Shown piece after piece: positions 23,766 through 31,338 of a stretch of DNA of 39,912 bases. This stretch comes from Chloroflexota bacterium (GTDB lineage Bacteria; Chloroflexota; Anaerolineae; Anaerolineales; Villigracilaceae). The number at the start of each line of letters is the position of its first letter. Position 1 is the first letter of the stretch. The stretch is taken from assembly GCA_024434165.1 (NCBI GenBank), contig QMIW01000036.1:1-39912 (forward strand). Reading direction: 5' to 3'. The notes under the pieces were generated by a model. It was given only the letters and a program-made list of their open reading frames with translations. It searched no databases and was not told the DNA's origin. A program made the position numbers and the translations under genes.

Positions 23766-24545
23766 TCAAATTAGATTATTTCGATGATCCTGAAAGACCT
23801 TATATTCATGGATGACTTTGAGGGCGGGTCCGTCCATTTTTATTCGGCCACTATCGAGCCAGATCGCCCTTGTGCAGAGAGTCCGCAGGGTGGGCAGGCT
23901 GTGCGAGACGATCATAATCGTCTTGCCCTCATCCTTCAACTTCAGAAGGGTGTTATTGCATTTCTCCCTGAACGCTTCATCTCCGGGGGAGAGCGCTTCA
24001 TCAATGAAAATGATTTCCGGGAGGGTGTTTATGATAATGCTAAAACCCAGCCTGCTGCGCATGCCGCTGGAGTATGATTTCACAGGCTCATCAATGAAAT
24101 TAGCCAGCCCCGAATATTCAATGATCGTATCAATTTTTTCCTCGATCACCTGATTGGGAATGTATTTCATGGCAGCATATAGATATATATTCTTGCGACC
24201 GGAAAGATTCATGTTAAACCCGGCGTTCAAAGCAAACAGCTCACGATAAGAATCGTGGATTCGCACCCTCCCTTTTGTAGGGCGGCTTATGCCGGTCAAA
24301 ATCCTCAACAATGTGCTTTTGCCGGAACCGTTACTGCCTATCAATCCGACAATTTCACCGGGATAAATTTTAAAGTTGATATCATCCAGCACGAGAAAAC
24401 GCGATTCCCGTCTGCCTTTTGACAACGAAGCCAGTAGAAACTCGGACAGCTTCTGTCCCCTGCGCCGCACCATTTGAGGGCGGCGGTTGTAGTATTTTGT
24501 GATATTTTCCGCTTCAATTATTGGCGATTGCATGAGTCCGTCCAT
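23766..24545 (-). CDS. wzt: polysaccharide ABC exporter ATPase (Wzt/KpsT/TagH-like)
   Basis: A 259-aa ATPase. Walker A is GSNGSGKST (70-78), the signature is the degenerate YSSGM (158-162) typical of polysaccharide exporters rather than LSGGQ, Walker B is IIFIDEAL (178-185) and the switch His is in VSHSL. An insertion rich in Arg/Lys (about 22-49) lies before strand 2. It lacks the C-terminal carbohydrate-binding domain of long Wzt proteins, so substrate selection must differ from the O9a-type system. With the permease encoded 32 nt upstream it should form an exporter moving a lipid-linked glycan across the membrane. A second Met at residue 5 is an alternative start; neither has a good ribosome site. 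Confidence 0.87.
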   Translation of the reverse strand: MDGLMQSPIIEAENITKYYNRRPQMVRRRGQKLSEFLLASLSKGRRESRFLVLDDINFKIYPGEIVGLIGSNGSGKSTLLRILTGISRPTKGRVRIHDSYRELFALNAGFNMNLSGRKNIYLYAAMKYIPNQVIEEKIDTIIEYSGLANFIDEPVKSYSSGMRSRLGFSIIINTLPEIIFIDEALSPGDEAFREKCNNTLLKLKDEGKTIMIVSHSLPTLRTLCTRAIWLDSGRIKMDGPALKVIHEYKVFQDHRNNLI

Positions 24546-24577
24546 GAATTCGAACGCCCGCTTGGGGCTGTAATTAA

Positions 24578-25363
24578 TTATTGGTAATCGGCAAACAGAC
24601 CGTCATTCTTCACAAAAAATGACACCCCTGCAAAAAAGAACAGAATACTGAAAATCAGCCAGAACAATAAAAGCAACGGGTCTGGCGGACTGGAATAGAG
24701 GATTACATTTCTAAAACTTTCTATCATAAAAAACAAAGGGTTTAGGTTCAAGAAAGACGCGAATTCTTGAGGAACCATATCCGAAGAAATCAGAACCCCT
24801 GAAAAATACAAAAAAAAGCGGAGGGCCAAGCCGGTTATTTGAGAAATATCCTGAATGAATGCACCCAGAGTGGCAAGTATGAACATCGCCCCGGCTGTAA
24901 ATGTAAAAAAAACAAATAGAAGAACAGGCACATACACATATGCAGCGGTTGGAAAATATCCAAAAAACATGTTCAACATGATCAGAATGGAAAACCCTAC
25001 CAGGAAATCCACAAATTTCTCCAGAAGATCAACAAATATCAGGGTTTGATTTGGGAATTTGATTTGGGAAATGATATTGATCTTGGAACTTATCAATGTG
25101 GACGACCTCATCAAGGCGCTGGAGAAGAATTGCCAAAGCACCATTCCGGCCAGGAAAAAAAGGACAAAGGGCGCATCGCCGCGCGGCTTCCTTACAAGAA
25201 TCAGACTAAAAATAGTAGCATAGATCAGGGTCTCCACAATGGGCTGCAGGATGATCCATAGCGCGCCCAGTTTGGAATCGAGATAATTGGCTTCGATGTT
25301 ATATCGAGCCCAGGTCGTAATTAAAAATCTGCTTTTCCAAATATCCGAAAAGAATTTACGCAT
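24578..25363 (-). CDS. wzm: polysaccharide ABC exporter permease (Wzm/KpsM-like)
   Basis: A 261-aa ABC-2 family permease with six predicted membrane helices. N-terminal LITTWARYNIEANYLDSKLGALWIIL is the amphipathic start seen in Wzm/TagG-type proteins, and the C terminus is short and cytoplasmic. It partners with the ATPase encoded directly downstream to export the undecaprenyl-linked surface glycan. The gene follows the 369-aa sulfotransferase gene by 60 bp. Codon and base use are more AT-rich than in the genes at either end of the window. Confidence 0.87.
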   Translation of the reverse strand: MRKFFSDIWKSRFLITTWARYNIEANYLDSKLGALWIILQPIVETLIYATIFSLILVRKPRGDAPFVLFFLAGMVLWQFFSSALMRSSTLISSKINIISQIKFPNQTLIFVDLLEKFVDFLVGFSILIMLNMFFGYFPTAAYVYVPVLLFVFFTFTAGAMFILATLGAFIQDISQITGLALRFFLYFSGVLISSDMVPQEFASFLNLNPLFFMIESFRNVILYSSPPDPLLLLFWLIFSILFFFAGVSFFVKNDGLFADYQ

Positions 25364-25423
25364 TTGAACGATTCGTACCTTTCAGAGACGATTAGAACAT
25401 CCAATGCAGGGCATTTGTTTACC

Positions 25424-26533
25424 TTATTGCCCTGTTAATTTGCGGTATGCCTTCTTAAAGAGGGACAGAAGTCGATTCGGTGGAAAATTAACGCGGTTCT
25501 GCTGGACGATCAGGGCGTTTTGTTGGGCGTATAATTTGTACATTATTTTTGTGATGATCGGAACCAGCCTCTCCACGGTCAGCCCTTCATAGGGTTCCCA
25601 TGCATCATCCAGATTGGGCAGAGGTTCGTAGAATAAACGGCCGTCTGCACGCTTCAAATAATCTCTCGCCACCAATTGGTTCGAAAGCTCGTATTTCTTC
25701 AGTATTTCCAATCTTTCCTTTGGAGACAAAATGCCATAAGATTCAAAAGGCTTCTTCTTGTAGCTTTCATCCAGCACTCTGTTCATCATATTATGCAGGC
25801 GCTGATCGGAAAGATTCTCATAAAAATCCCTGTTCAGAGACAGAAATTCCAGCACATCCCGGGAGAAGCCCGAATTTACATTTACATCATTACGGAGCGC
25901 GGGCTTTTCAGGCCAGTTTACATTGATCGTCTTTAAAAAGTCCGGCAAGACCCCTTCCGGCATTTGTTCCTTTTCGTAAGGGCGCACAATGATATTCTCC
26001 ATTCCAAAGTTCTGCGCCCATGGTTTGAGTAATCTATGCCAATCTGTTTGCCGCCATCCCCCCCACTGTTCGTTTTGTTTATCGAGCGAATCGAGAATTT
26101 GGCTTGAAGAGACGAACTTGTGCCCCCATTGTTTCCATGCCGACTCCAAGTGATGATCCTGCCGCCGGACGTAGCAGATCACCTTGATGTTGGCATCCAA
26201 TTTCCCCGCCAAACGTCCCATCCGTTCGCGCCAATTTACCAATAACGCCTCATGGCTGATTACAATGGAATGGAGGGAGTGTTGTTTACAGTACAGGATA
26301 CATTTGTCGAAGAGTTCGATATCCTTTGAGCCATCCGTATTTTCAAAATAATACCCATGCCAGTAATTATGCCCCTCCCGCATGGGGCTGTAAATCATCG
26401 CATCGTGAAAATTCGGGTAGAGAACGCCAGATTCATTCTTAAGTTTTGAGAAGTTCTGTTCCAAAAACCTTTGCAAAGCTGTTGTACCGGTTTTTGTTGC
26501 TCCAATATGTAAATAAAGTGTTACTTCACCCAT
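25424..26533 (-). CDS. sulfotransferase-family protein
   Basis: A 369-aa soluble protein of the sulfotransferase superfamily. The phosphosulfate loop is at the very start (HIGATKTGTTALQ, residues 9-21) and the 3'-phosphate segment is VICYVRRQDHHLESAW near residue 130. There is no signal peptide, so it acts in the cytoplasm with PAPS as donor. ATG at 26533 is chosen because AGGAG lies 6 nt upstream; the reading frame also permits a TTG one codon earlier. It is unrelated at the sequence level to the other sulfotransferase of this window beyond the fold motifs. The two suggest sulfation at two positions of the exported glycan. A hairpin in the leader and an extended -10 promoter precede it. Confidence 0.8.
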   Translation of the reverse strand: MGEVTLYLHIGATKTGTTALQRFLEQNFSKLKNESGVLYPNFHDAMIYSPMREGHNYWHGYYFENTDGSKDIELFDKCILYCKQHSLHSIVISHEALLVNWRERMGRLAGKLDANIKVICYVRRQDHHLESAWKQWGHKFVSSSQILDSLDKQNEQWGGWRQTDWHRLLKPWAQNFGMENIIVRPYEKEQMPEGVLPDFLKTINVNWPEKPALRNDVNVNSGFSRDVLEFLSLNRDFYENLSDQRLHNMMNRVLDESYKKKPFESYGILSPKERLEILKKYELSNQLVARDYLKRADGRLFYEPLPNLDDAWEPYEGLTVERLVPIITKIMYKLYAQQNALIVQQNRVNFPPNRLLSLFKKAYRKLTGQ

Positions 26534-26547
26534 CAAAAGCTCCTAAG

Positions 26548-26569
26548 ACAGGGACAAAAACATCCCTGT
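26548..26569 (-). promoter_or_regulatory. 7-bp leader hairpin before the sulfotransferase gene
   Basis: ACAGGGA (26548-26554) pairs with TCCCTGT (26563-26569) around an 8-nt loop. On the minus strand the AGGAG ribosome site follows it after 3 nt. It could tune translation. Confidence 0.3.
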
Positions 26570-26592
26570 AATATTACCAGATGTGTCTTTAA

Positions 26593-26601
26593 ATTATACC
26601 A
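26593..26601 (-). promoter_or_regulatory. extended -10 promoter (TGGTATAAT)
   Basis: On the minus strand TGGTATAAT, a perfect extended -10 element, lies 60 nt upstream of the ATG at 26533. No good -35 is visible, as is usual for extended -10 promoters. It sits in the 99-bp spacer after the epimerase gene and would drive the sulfotransferase-wzm-wzt genes. Confidence 0.5.
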
Positions 26602-26632
26602 CCCGCCAGTTGAGGCGTTTGACGGCGGCGTA

Positions 26633-27565
26633 TCATCGCTTGTCCATGTTTTGCAAAGCCCATTCATAGGTGCGAAAAATCCCATCCTGCAATCCTACTC
26701 TGGGCTCCCATGCCAGATATTGCATTGCACGGGATATATCAAGGATATTGACTGGCACATCGAATTTGCGGGCGGGCATATATCTCAACTGCAAGGGACG
26801 TTGAAGGATTTGCTCCAGACTGTTAATGATATCTTTAATGCTATGTCCCTGCCCCGCGCCAATATTAAAAATCTTGTGATCCCCTTCATAATTCGCCACC
26901 TTCATCATGGCGTCAACGATATCGCTAATATAAATATAATCGCGTATTACGGAACCGTCACCCCATATTATCAACTCGTCTCCCCGCAGGGTTTTATCCA
27001 AAAATGAGGAAATGACACCCTGAGTCATTCGAGCAGGTTGTCTGTCTCCATAGGCATTTGAAATACGTAAAATATTATAGTCCAGCCCATACAGCACCCA
27101 ATACAAATGCAGATACTTTTCAATGGTAAGTTTGCAGATTCCATACGAACTGGTGGGGTGGGTTGGATGGCTCTCCTTAATTGGTATTTCTTGAGGGATC
27201 CCGTAAACAGTGCCGCCCGATGATGAAAAAATGATTTTCTTAACTCCGGCTTTCCGCGCCTCGTCGAGCATCCGCAGTGTCCCCAGGACGTTCGCCTCTA
27301 CATCGAACGCCGGGTCATCATTTGACGTTTGGGGAACCGTTGCAGAAATCAGGTGATAAATTACGTCGGAACCTGAAAGCGGAAGGCTGGCCTCTCTCTG
27401 GTTCAGGAAGTCCCCGGTAAATACGCTTATTCCTTTGGTCTGTAGATACCCTAAATACCGGGCGCCAGGGTGATCAAAAACCGCTACTTCGTGACCGGAC
27501 GCCAATAACGCTTCAGCAAGATGGGAGCCAATAAAGCCGCCCCCACCCAAAACAAGGCACTTCAT
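26633..27565 (-). CDS. NAD-dependent sugar epimerase/dehydratase (GalE-like)
   Basis: A 310-aa extended short-chain dehydrogenase. The Rossmann motif GGGGFIGSH is at 7-15, the catalytic Ser lies in FSSSGGTVYG, and YGICK supplies the Tyr-X3-Lys pair near 136-140. The closest functional class is UDP-glucose/UDP-N-acetylglucosamine 4-epimerase, but dTDP-sugar or uronate enzymes share these motifs, so the substrate is open. It would supply an activated sugar for the glycan. Its start overlaps the stop of the upstream GT4 gene by four bases (ATGA), so the two are translationally coupled. Confidence 0.85.
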   Translation of the reverse strand: MKCLVLGGGGFIGSHLAEALLASGHEVAVFDHPGARYLGYLQTKGISVFTGDFLNQREASLPLSGSDVIYHLISATVPQTSNDDPAFDVEANVLGTLRMLDEARKAGVKKIIFSSSGGTVYGIPQEIPIKESHPTHPTSSYGICKLTIEKYLHLYWVLYGLDYNILRISNAYGDRQPARMTQGVISSFLDKTLRGDELIIWGDGSVIRDYIYISDIVDAMMKVANYEGDHKIFNIGAGQGHSIKDIINSLEQILQRPLQLRYMPARKFDVPVNILDISRAMQYLAWEPRVGLQDGIFRTYEWALQNMDKR

Positions 27566-28923
27566 ACGCCAATCTTCTCCGCTGTCAGGGAATTATAAAC
27601 CGCAAGGAGTCGATCAACGTATTCCTGAATGGAAAGGGGGCGGGGAGCGTTGTCGGATAATTTTTGTATAAGATCCGGGTTTTCGAGCAGGGTTTCAATT
27701 GTTTCTGCCAGTTCGACCTCGTTGTCGGGTTCAAACAAAAGCCCTGTTTTTCCATGTTCGATCACTTCAGCCATGCCCGCCATATTGGAGGCGATAACCG
27801 GACATTTGGCGTATTGGGCTGAATAGATTACCAGCGGGGAATTCTCATGCCAGAGCGACGGAACAACCAAGGCATCCAGGTTTGAGAACACCGTTCCAAT
27901 TTCAGGGTTCGGGAATGTCCCGCAAAATTCGATTCTGGAATCCCCATCGGACAACCTCACCAGTTCCTTGTAATAGCCGCTTAATTCATTCACCTTCCCA
28001 TATATCTTAAGAACAACGGGCTTTCCAACCAGCTGACGAACGGCTTTTATCAACACATGCACGCCTTTGTGATGGCTTAATGTCCCAATGTAACCAAGGC
28101 GCAGTTCCCTGCCGGGTTTTTGCCTCCGAACATTCTGAAGGTACTCAAAATTGATGCCGAAAGGAACGTTTACCGCCCGCTGGGTTTCCAATCCGTTATT
28201 AACAAGATTGGAGTACATTACCTTTGTTGGAATGATTACCTTATTGATCCGGTTCAATCTTTCCCGCAAAAAGGACTGGCGCTGTGCGAGCGCCAATAGC
28301 ATCGGGGAATATTGGTTATCTACGGCGCCCCATTTCTGCATCATTGAGATTGCTGTCCTGAAAAAAAGCCCGGGAATCCTCTGAAAGACCAAGTTAAACC
28401 TGCGTGACCGGGTATTGGCGGCATAGTGGCGCAGGCAATTGACTCCAAACGTATCCGGTCCTTTGCAAATCTGATTCCCGGGAAATCTCAACTCATACAT
28501 CGGGCAGATAAACCAAAAATCGGTTGGCGTGTACACCATTGGCAGCCCAAGGTCATGACACGCATCAACCGGCGACGAGGAGAGGTGTGCCAGGTGAAAG
28601 AAATGCACCACATCGGGTTTTTCCCGCCGGAGATACCCCCGGAAATAGTCTCCCACCAGGTGGTTATCGTACTCCATTTCGATTGGATTGGTCTGGGACC
28701 CCATTGGGTCACGGTTGAAATAGAAACTCTCCACTGGGATCCCGTTATACACGTAATGACCGAAGCGTTTATCGTCGGTCAGGCTGTCTTGCGTGGGAAT
28801 AGCGGTGAACACACTGACCGTATGTCCCCGTCTTTGAAGTTCCTTTGCCGTTTCGTAGGTCAGCACTTCCGTCCCTGAGAAATAATGGGGAAAAAATTGA
28901 TGGACCGTCAGGACAATCCTCAT
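27562..28923 (-). CDS. family 4 glycosyltransferase
   Basis: A 453-aa GT-B-fold retaining glycosyltransferase (GT4). The N-terminal domain begins MRIVLTVHQFFPHYFSGTE with the Gly-rich acceptor loop. The C-terminal domain has LGYIGTLSHHKGVHVLI and the nucleotide-sugar-binding E-X7-E region in PSLWHENSPLVIYSAQ near residue 365. No membrane helix is present; it acts at the inner face of the membrane. It lies between a GT2 gene and an epimerase gene with 4-bp overlaps on both sides, forming a tightly coupled three-gene unit. Donor sugar cannot be assigned. Confidence 0.87.
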   Translation of the reverse strand: MRIVLTVHQFFPHYFSGTEVLTYETAKELQRRGHTVSVFTAIPTQDSLTDDKRFGHYVYNGIPVESFYFNRDPMGSQTNPIEMEYDNHLVGDYFRGYLRREKPDVVHFFHLAHLSSSPVDACHDLGLPMVYTPTDFWFICPMYELRFPGNQICKGPDTFGVNCLRHYAANTRSRRFNLVFQRIPGLFFRTAISMMQKWGAVDNQYSPMLLALAQRQSFLRERLNRINKVIIPTKVMYSNLVNNGLETQRAVNVPFGINFEYLQNVRRQKPGRELRLGYIGTLSHHKGVHVLIKAVRQLVGKPVVLKIYGKVNELSGYYKELVRLSDGDSRIEFCGTFPNPEIGTVFSNLDALVVPSLWHENSPLVIYSAQYAKCPVIASNMAGMAEVIEHGKTGLLFEPDNEVELAETIETLLENPDLIQKLSDNAPRPLSIQEYVDRLLAVYNSLTAEKIGV

Positions 28924-29873
28924 GAAGCCATCTCCTGCGAGTGTTTTTCAATGGACAAATTCGCCTCTGCGGCCTTCAAGCCCACATACTGCCCGTATAA
29001 GGTAGCAAAGCTAAGGAATGGAATCAAGATCAACATCTTAAGCAGTTCCTTAATGCGCCTTTCGTGTTGCAGTACGTATGTCCAATCCCTCATTGTTATC
29101 CGCAAGATCAACAAAACCATATGCCCAAGAGATTCAACCAGGCGCAGACGATATTGCTCGTATAGTTTCCTGGATGTTTGCAGGTTTCTTCGATACTCGT
29201 ACATAAAGGAGCGTTCATGTGAATGGAAGACATAGGACTTTGGCCAGTATGCGATTTTCCAGCCCGCTTCAAGGACCTGCTGCGACCAGTCTATATCCTC
29301 TCCAAAATCGTTTGCGCGAAACGGTATCGTTTGCCAGACGCTTTTTCGAATTGCGGAACAAACATTATCGAAATTATAAAAGAAGTGTCTTTGCATGGGG
29401 TTTAGTTTTTTATAAGCATCCCAATCCTGAATCCAGCGAACCTCCTCCGTATCACGCCCCGTCAGCCACTGGTTCAAGTTGCGCTTGGTCAGTATATCGG
29501 CATTATCACGGGGTAGTTGACGGGCATATGCACCCGCCACTTTAGGGTCTTCAAAGGCGGTTACAAAATTCTTTACCAGGTTGCGGTCGCCGGGAAGCAC
29601 ATCCTGTGACATTAGAACAACGATCTCGCCGGTCGCCATTTCAATGCCAATATTTCTGGTCAGCCCGTGGTTAAATTCTTCAGGGGGAATGGATTTGACG
29701 ATGGCGCCATAGCTTCTCGCTATGGAAACGGTTTCATCCGTCGAACCTGAGTCAATGAACACCAATTCGATCTGACCTTCATATTCCTGCTCTTTTAGCG
29801 CCTCCAATGTCTCGCGAAATGCGGGGCCTGCATTTTTTGTGGGAATAACAACGGATACTTTTACTGTGCGCAT
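28920..29873 (-). CDS. family 2 glycosyltransferase (RfbF-type rhamnosyltransferase-like)
   Basis: A 317-aa GT2 enzyme. Motifs: VSVVIPTKNAG, FIDSGSTDET, the diagnostic FNHGLTRNIGIEMATGE found in RfbF-type rhamnosyltransferases, MSQDVLPGD as the metal site (SQD replacing DXD), and FGEDIDWSQ as the base segment. A hydrophobic stretch near 265-295 may tether it to the membrane. Rhamnose transfer from dTDP-rhamnose fits the rmlCBAD operon in the same locus. It is the first gene of the coupled GT2-GT4-epimerase unit. No clear Shine-Dalgarno is seen before its ATG. Confidence 0.85.
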   Translation of the reverse strand: MRTVKVSVVIPTKNAGPAFRETLEALKEQEYEGQIELVFIDSGSTDETVSIARSYGAIVKSIPPEEFNHGLTRNIGIEMATGEIVVLMSQDVLPGDRNLVKNFVTAFEDPKVAGAYARQLPRDNADILTKRNLNQWLTGRDTEEVRWIQDWDAYKKLNPMQRHFFYNFDNVCSAIRKSVWQTIPFRANDFGEDIDWSQQVLEAGWKIAYWPKSYVFHSHERSFMYEYRRNLQTSRKLYEQYRLRLVESLGHMVLLILRITMRDWTYVLQHERRIKELLKMLILIPFLSFATLYGQYVGLKAAEANLSIEKHSQEMAS

Positions 29874-29970
29874 CGTTTTGATACCAGAGCGACATCCTTG
29901 ATTTATTATTCTTCAGATTTAATGTTGCAGTTCGCAAAAGGGATTTCTCTCCTCCGCGAAGCGGGAATCT

Positions 29971-30891
29971 TCATTGCTTCCCGCGTTTTCCAAAAGGAAA
30001 GACGAAGGATCGGACCCTGCCCAAAAATTGTATCAAACGCCAGGATTCGCTGGTTTGAATCATTCGGATTTGCTCGTGAAGCTGATTTATATGATCTTGA
30101 TGCTGCGCGACAAGGTTCGATATCTGATCGCGAAGCAACAGAATGGTTTGCTCGTTATTTTCCACCCGGGCGGTCAACGTCTTCACCTGATATTCCGATT
30201 CCAACCTGAACCCTATCTGATAAAAATAATCCTTGATCAATAATGCTTCGTCAGGCGGTGATTTGAGCAGGACATCCAGAGAGGCGGGGTACTCCGCACC
30301 CACAGCCAACACTCCCAAACCGTGCCCGTGTGAAAATTCAAAACCCGGATACTTCTCCTTCAATTCATCCCATACCTTCCAGACGCCGAAATCCCTTTCA
30401 CGGACATTTACGTCATGAAAAACAACCACGCCGCGCGCGCTTAACTTGGGAAGCCAGTTCTCGAAATCGTGCCGCACGGCCTCATACGTATGCAGTCCGT
30501 CAATATGCAGCAGATCAACGGTGCCATTCGAGAAATATTTGACTGCTTCGTCGAAAGTGCTTTGAATCAGGCGCGAAAACCCCCCGTAGAACGCATCATG
30601 ATGGGAGCGCAGATCTTCCAATATCTCGGAACCATAAAAACCCGCCTGTGCATCCCCCTCCCAGGTATCCACAGCGAAACATTTCGTATCCAGATCGAGT
30701 TCTTTGACAGCCTGGCAAAAAGCGCAAAAGGAATTTCCGCTGTGCGTCCCCAGTTCAACCAGAAGCCTCGGACGGAGGAGGTCAATGAGAAACAACGCGA
30801 ACGGGATATGTTCGATCCACGCGGTTGGGGGAACCACCCTCACAGGCTTCGACAGGCTGATTGGATAATCGAGCGGATTGAATTTTGGCAT
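29971..30891 (-). CDS. class I SAM-dependent methyltransferase with C-terminal coiled coil
   Basis: A 306-aa protein. Start at 30891 (MPKFNPLDYP) is supported by AAGGAA 8 nt upstream; an in-frame extension to 31014 lacks a ribosome site. SAM motif I is LLVELGTHSGNSF (about 44-56). FAVDTWEGD gives the motif II acid, and VDLLHIDGLHTYEAV the metal- or substrate-binding region typical of MT_24-type sugar O-methyltransferases. ARGVVVFHDV follows. A helical, heptad-like C-terminal tail (about 235-285) suggests oligomerisation or a length-control role like that of WbdD-type enzymes; this is inference. It is located ahead of the coupled GT2-GT4-epimerase unit. Confidence 0.83.
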   Translation of the reverse strand: MPKFNPLDYPISLSKPVRVVPPTAWIEHIPFALFLIDLLRPRLLVELGTHSGNSFCAFCQAVKELDLDTKCFAVDTWEGDAQAGFYGSEILEDLRSHHDAFYGGFSRLIQSTFDEAVKYFSNGTVDLLHIDGLHTYEAVRHDFENWLPKLSARGVVVFHDVNVRERDFGVWKVWDELKEKYPGFEFSHGHGLGVLAVGAEYPASLDVLLKSPPDEALLIKDYFYQIGFRLESEYQVKTLTARVENNEQTILLLRDQISNLVAQHQDHINQLHEQIRMIQTSESWRLIQFLGRVRSFVFPFGKRGKQ

Positions 30892-31213
30892 AAATCTATT
30901 CCTTTTTTTCTGATGTACATTAACGGACGGATTATTGCGTCCTTCGCCAATATGCGCCCGTCCAATCACTGGAAATAATCTCGTCGGTAATATGATACCG
31001 TTCACGAAAATCATGGACGGCTTTTTTACACCCTTTTACTGCCCCAAAATCATCAGTGGTTATCTGTGTTGGGTTCTGGTCTGACGATCATTATTCACCT
31101 GGTACTGCAAGTTAAGTTCCAAAATTTCAAATCATGACACTGCTCCGATACATGGAACAGCAATACATCGCCCCTAAACCAAATAAGACACTCCGTTCGC
31201 AAACAATAAGTCA

Positions 31214-31251
31214 GACCAAGCAACGCCCATACTTACAGGGGTTGCTTGGTC
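31214..31251 (-). terminator. 11-bp perfect hairpin downstream of the DUF11 gene
   Basis: GACCAAGCAAC (31214-31224) and GTTGCTTGGTC (31241-31251) form a perfect 11-bp stem, extendable by CCC/GGG with one bulged G. On the minus strand it is followed by TGACTTATTGTTTG and on the plus strand by CTTTTTAT, so it can act in both directions. It would end the DUF11 gene or a small RNA started at 31311. Confidence 0.6.
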
Positions 31252-31310
31252 ACGATAAATCTTTTTATGTGCTGCCGATCCGTTTGGGCTAATTATCTAC
31301 CCGGATGAGC

Positions 31311-31319
31311 ATTATACCA
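31311..31319 (-). promoter_or_regulatory. extended -10-like element (TGGTATAAT)
   Basis: On the minus strand TGGTATAAT lies about 20 nt after the stop of the DUF11 gene. It is the same 9-mer found before the sulfotransferase gene at 26593-26601. A transcript from here would run into the 31214-31251 hairpin after about 55 nt and then toward the methyltransferase gene. Confidence 0.4.
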
Positions 31320-31338
31320 TTGCTTGGAGGTTTCCCGC

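Larger units (their letters stand above)
30892..31338. other. 447-bp non-coding spacer
   Basis: No open frame on either strand looks coding. It contains the ribosome site of the methyltransferase gene (AAGGAA near 30900), an extended -10-like element at 31311-31319 and a strong inverted repeat at 31214-31251, both listed separately. The rest is AT-rich without recognisable signals. Confidence 0.6.
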
